From: Diphasiastrum complanatum
Taxonomy: Eukaryota; Streptophyta; Lycopodiopsida; Lycopodiales; Lycopodiaceae
Length of the DNA: 64,000 bases
Assembly (NCBI GenBank): GCA_029204225.1
Contig: MU831901.1
Span: forward strand, 33,525 to 97,524
Direction: 5' to 3'
Shown: piece after piece, positions 60,490 to 64,000 of the stretch
How positions within the stretch are numbered: position 1 is the stretch's first letter
Layout: every line of letters begins with the position of its first letter
Translations under genes and position numbers: made by a program
Notes under the pieces: generated by a model
What the model saw: only the letters and a program-made list of their open reading frames with translations
The model's database searches: none
Told to the model about the DNA's origin: nothing

Positions 60490-62049
60490 ATGGGATCTGC
60501 TGGAGCATACCTTCTAGAAGCTAGTGAGAGGTTGAATTCTACAAATTATGCTATTTGGAAGGTTAGAATGGAGTCACTCTTAGTGCTCCAAGACCTTTAT
60601 GAGTTCTTGATTGAAGATGAAGATGAACCTCTAGGTGCACATGAGTTAGCTAGATACAAGAAGAGATCTAGGCTTGCACTTCATTGTGTGAAGATGAATG
60701 TGAGCAATGATTTGTTGAGAGAAGTATCAGCTTGTACTAATGCTAAAGAGGCTTGGGAGTCTTTAAAATCAATCTTTGAGTCTAGCAACACTTCTAGAGT
60801 TCTTATGCTTAGAAATCAAATTTTGCAAAGCATGAGGAGAAGTGAGGAGAGTGCACAGGATTATGTACTCATAATCAAGTCTCTAAATAGGGAGTTGGCT
60901 TCCATTGAAGAAAAGATTCATGATGGAGGACTTGTACAAATTGTCCTTAATGGTCTAGGAGATGACTTTGCAAATTTGGTCCAAAGTTTTGCCATCCAAG
61001 ACACTTTGCCAACTATAGAAAAACTTCACAGTGTATTAGTGGCTGAAGAGTGTAGGATGCTCCATGCAAAATCTAGGATGAGTTCCTTGTCTTTGCAGGT
61101 TGGTGATGAGAAAGCCAATTTCTCATTCAAGGGCAAAAAGAAGACCAATGGAAAGAAGAAGCATCCAAAGGAGGCCAAAGAAGAGGATGATGCATCAAGT
61201 TCAAAGGACAAGTCAAAGCAAAAATGTTTCTTTTGTGGAAAGAAGGGGCATTATGCATCTGAATGCTAAAAGAGGCTAAGAGCACAAGTGGAGGAGGACA
61301 AACAAGGAAACCTTGCAAAGGAGGAGGAAGAGGATGAAGTAGATGTATTCTTGATGGCATCTACATCCTCACCAACAAGCAATAGCAATTCAAGAGACAA
61401 TTGGTGGATCGACAGTGGGGCTAGCTCCCACATGTCTTGTGAAAAGGACTTTTTCTCAACCTTACACTCATTCAATGATGCTAAAAAGTTTGTGTTTACT
61501 GCAAATGATGAAGAGTGTAGGATAGATGGTGTTGGCACCATCTCTTTGTATCTAGAATCCTCAAAATGCATGGATCTAGAAAATGTCCTTTATGTACCAT
61601 CAATCACCAAGAATATGCTTAGTGTTGGTCTACTCTTAGAGAGTGGTTTGGATGTCCACTTTAAGCATGGTGTTTGCTTCATCTTGAAGAATGATGTTTG
61701 CATTGCAAAGGGATTTAAACATGGAAGATTGTTTAAGTTGGAAGCTAGTGTTGCTTTTGAAAGAATGAGCTTGGCGAAGGAGGAGATCACTCAGGAGGAG
61801 ATCTTGGCAAAGTGTGATCTTGCTTGCATTGAGAAGGAGCATCAAAAGGAGGAAGATCTTGAGGATCAGCCTCAAAGCATGAGAGTTCCAAGGGAGTCCT
61901 CAATGACAATGGCTGAGTCATCAAATTGCATGCAAATTGTCCATTCAAGTGTGCATCTTGCAAGGGTGGTGAGCATTGGAGAGTCTACTATCTTTGAATA
62001 CTTTTTGGAAAGTATTAGTAGACATGAGGTGACTTGTTCTTACCTTTAA
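60490..62049 (+). CDS. gag-protease polyprotein, one TAA directly after the zinc knuckle
   Basis: ATG 60490 (MGSAGAYLLEASERLNSTNY) is chosen because it is the first ATG and matches other copia gag starts here. UBN2 capsid AIWKVRMESLLVLQDLYEFL...CVKMNVSNDLLREVSACTNA...SRVLMLRNQILQSMRRSEES. Basic linker, then CFFCGKKGHYASEC (about 61230-61266), then TAA 61267-61269. The same frame stays open to 62049 through WWIDSGASSHMSCEKDFF (retropepsin, about 61402-61455), GVGTISLYLESSKC and NVLYVPSITKNMLSVGLLLE, HGRLFKLEAS and a Glu-rich tail with no integrase. TAA is either a simple mutation or a gag/protease readthrough stop. Gag alone would be made without readthrough. Confidence 0.85.
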
Positions 62050-62419
62050 GATCCATGGTGTTTATTACTTTGTATGACAAGACCAATGAAATGGGATGCT
62101 TTGAAATCTACATTTGTTGTTGATAAAGCAATTTCACTGGATAACTATTTTTGTAATAGTTTGAATAGAGTCATAAAGATGAAACATCATTTGCTTTGGA
62201 AATCTTTAGTTTTGAAGTGTACTACATGTATATAGACACATTCATGGAACATCTTGTAAGGGATTCTCTAAGAGGTGGTGAAAGATCCTTCATGGACATC
62301 ATTCTCTATTGGAGTCTCAAAAGTTCCTTGTTTGTAGATGGATTTTTTAGACACTTCTAAAAGCTTTCATTCATCAATCAAGAGAGTTGTAAATAGATCA
62401 AGCTAAATTTGAGGAGGAG
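62050..62419 (+). other. Deleted pol region of the copia element
   Basis: About 370 bp between the end of the ORF and the 3' LTR. A trace of the copia RT-connection (RSFMDIILYWSLKSSLFV) is readable near 62285-62340, and the PPT is at its end. Everything else of pol is gone. Confidence 0.7.
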
Positions 62420-63048
62420 TGTGAAGAATTGCCAAAAATTGGCAAATCTAGCTTGATCAAAAACAATGTAGAATAGTGTAAATTGGTACACAAGTGGGTC
62501 CCACACATGTGAGGCCATGATGCCACATGGGAAACCCATCCTAATGTAGGTTAGGTCAAGTCAAGAGAGTTGGTCATGTCTATTTGGTGGTCATCCCTAC
62601 TTTATAGGACCTACACCTAAGTTTAAGGTGAAAATTTGACCAACTAGCTACCTACCAAGCATAACTCTAGGAAATAGACTAGGGTTTCATTTTAGGTCAA
62701 GGAGAGTGAGTTAACTTCCTTATTACATGCAAAAAAAATTTGGAGCTCATTGGCAATCTCAAGCTAGTTCACTATGTACATTGAGTTTTTGTGATCCAAA
62801 TGAAACCAAATCAATTTTTACTTGTTTCTCAGGTTGAAGGCCGTACTACAGCCTGTAGTACACACGTGTGGGCTCGGATTTCAATGTTTATCAATGCTTT
62901 TGATTGTTAATGCTTGTTGTTTGTCAAATTGCCAATCTAGATCAACTTTTTTGTGTCTAGTTTTTTGATAGATTGTTAAGCAAGCATCCAATCACTCTTG
63001 TGGATCTTTTGTAGATCATTTATGGTCCTAAAGTACAGTACTTTCACA
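62420..63048 (+). repeat. 3' LTR
   Basis: 629 bp, partner of 59071-59684. It has an extra 17-18 bp near 62579 (TGTCTATTTGGTGGTCA), a local duplication of the neighbouring TTGGTCAT. Confidence 0.95.
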
Positions 63049-64000
63049 CCTTAATAGTGAAGAAATTATATCGCTCCATGGATATTTTAAGAGAAATAAC
63101 CTTGGAAGCCTTTTGTGTCCATTAGGAGTGTCTATAATATTTTGGAAAGCCAACCGAACAAACTCTATATTCTAATATTTGAAGCTGTAAAAGTTCTTGT
63201 AGTCACCATGGAAAATTGAGACACATAATTTCAATCCTCTTCAATGAGCAAATATGGCATTAGCATTGTAAATGTTAATCAATGAGGAAATTCACGTTTG
63301 GAAATAAAGTAATTTATTTTTGTGAGAGAGAATTTACATTGGGAAACTTAGTTTATTGGGTAGCATATTCAATATTGCCAAACTACTTGTACACAAATGA
63401 CCAAAAGAATCTTTTTGCCAAATGGGATTTGGACTAGCATTGGAGCTACCAGATGAAACCATCATCCCTTATTATAGAGCAATGTATAAGGTAGCAACAC
63501 CAAATGTATGGATAAGACCCCCAAATAATAATAGAGGGCACAAAGGCCCACTATAAATAACTAAATTAATGCTACTGAGTTTGAATTCTCTCTAATGAGA
63601 TTTGAGGCTTCTCTTCTTGAGAGCTCTGGCTTTTGGTGTTATCGTGGATCATTTGCCAATTTCTTCACAAGAGAGCTTGATCATGCTCTAGTTATAGGCC
63701 CCTATGTAATGAATGATTCTATCTACCTTTGACATACTTGGTGAGGATTTCTACATTTTGTCTAGTTTCTGATTTCTTGTTTACCATGTCAATATGATGC
63801 TAATGAATGGATTAAATGTTGAGATGCTATGATTGGGTAGATGTAACAGATGCATCACCCTCCTTGTGGAGTAACAAATGACAAATTATAGAAATTTCAA
63901 GGCTCGTCAAATCAATGAGAACCATACTTATAAGGGAGCTCAATGTGAATGAAAGCAACTAGATCACTACACATAAGGGATAAGTAATAGATTGGAAAAA
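63049..64000. other. Right flank, no recognisable gene
   Basis: Starts with the right target duplication CCTTA. AT-rich. I see no ORF with motifs, no LTR end and no repeat. Confidence 0.5.

Larger units (their letters stand above)
59071..63048 (+). mobile_element. Complete non-autonomous copia element with target duplication
   Basis: 5' LTR 59071-59684, PBS at 59685, gag-protease 60490-62049, PPT GAGGAGGAG at 62411-62419, 3' LTR 62420-63048. The flanking 5-bp repeat CCTTA (59066-59070 and 63049-63053) is perfect. Total length 3978 bp. Integrase, RT and RNase H are deleted. Only a trace of the RT-connection region (FMDIILYWSLKSSLF, near 62290) remains before the PPT. Confidence 0.95.

Overview
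The window looks like nuclear DNA of a land plant and consists almost entirely of nested, decaying transposable elements. The evidence is the primer-binding sites of plant LTR retrotransposons (TGGTATCAGAGC, and one of the TGGCGCCGTTG type), Ty1/copia and Ty3/gypsy gag-pol remnants, a hAT transposase with plant-type introns, degenerate Arabidopsis-type telomeric repeats (CCCTAAA) and very long (GA)n/(CT)n microsatellites. The species cannot be determined by reading. A large-genome, possibly seed-free, plant would fit, but that is only a guess. No convincing intact host gene was found; the coding signal is pseudogenes, gene fragments and a few unusual ORFs.

Layout. 1-9 kb: one orphan exon-like piece, small tandem repeats, a broken LINE reverse transcriptase (-), a decayed intron-containing hAT transposase (-), then about 3 kb without recognisable genes. 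9-14.2 kb: copia pieces in both orientations, including a minus-strand copia gag-protease-integrase copy with its 5' LTR and PBS, truncated in integrase by a second copia that has a 128-bp LTR. 14.2-19.5 kb: a plus-strand gypsy element (gag, zinc knuckles, protease remnant, truncated RT, an unidentified 3' ORF, 3' LTR). 19.6-21 kb: minus copia gag. 22-24.1 kb: a histone H3/CENH3-like short gene with histone-type promoter motifs, abutting tail-to-tail a spliced gene of unknown family. 24.3-25 kb: degenerate telomere-like tract. 25-29.1 kb: copia and gypsy pieces, with a copia/gypsy chimera and a coiled-coil ORF. 29.1-34 kb: mostly anonymous, with two long microsatellites and a copia gag start. 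34.2-41.7 kb: a spliced ULP1-type (C48) cysteine peptidase pseudogene interrupted by a complete gag-only LTR element (35407-41616). 42.2-43.7 kb: a second peptidase fragment and a second copy of the unknown spliced family. 44-58.4 kb: a copia cluster with a nested insertion, an inverted LTR and an LTR-internal-LTR tandem. 59071-63048: a well-preserved non-autonomous copia element with LTRs and a perfect 5-bp target duplication.

Three points stand out. (1) The H3-like ORF keeps the ARTKQTAR tail and CENH3-like residues but lacks the last histone-fold helix. (2) A spliced gene family I cannot identify occurs twice. (3) Several element ORFs stay open over long distances, and most of their internal stops are TAG where Gln is expected, which suggests CAG-to-TAG decay at methylated CHG sites. 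All functional calls come from reading motifs by eye; no search was run.
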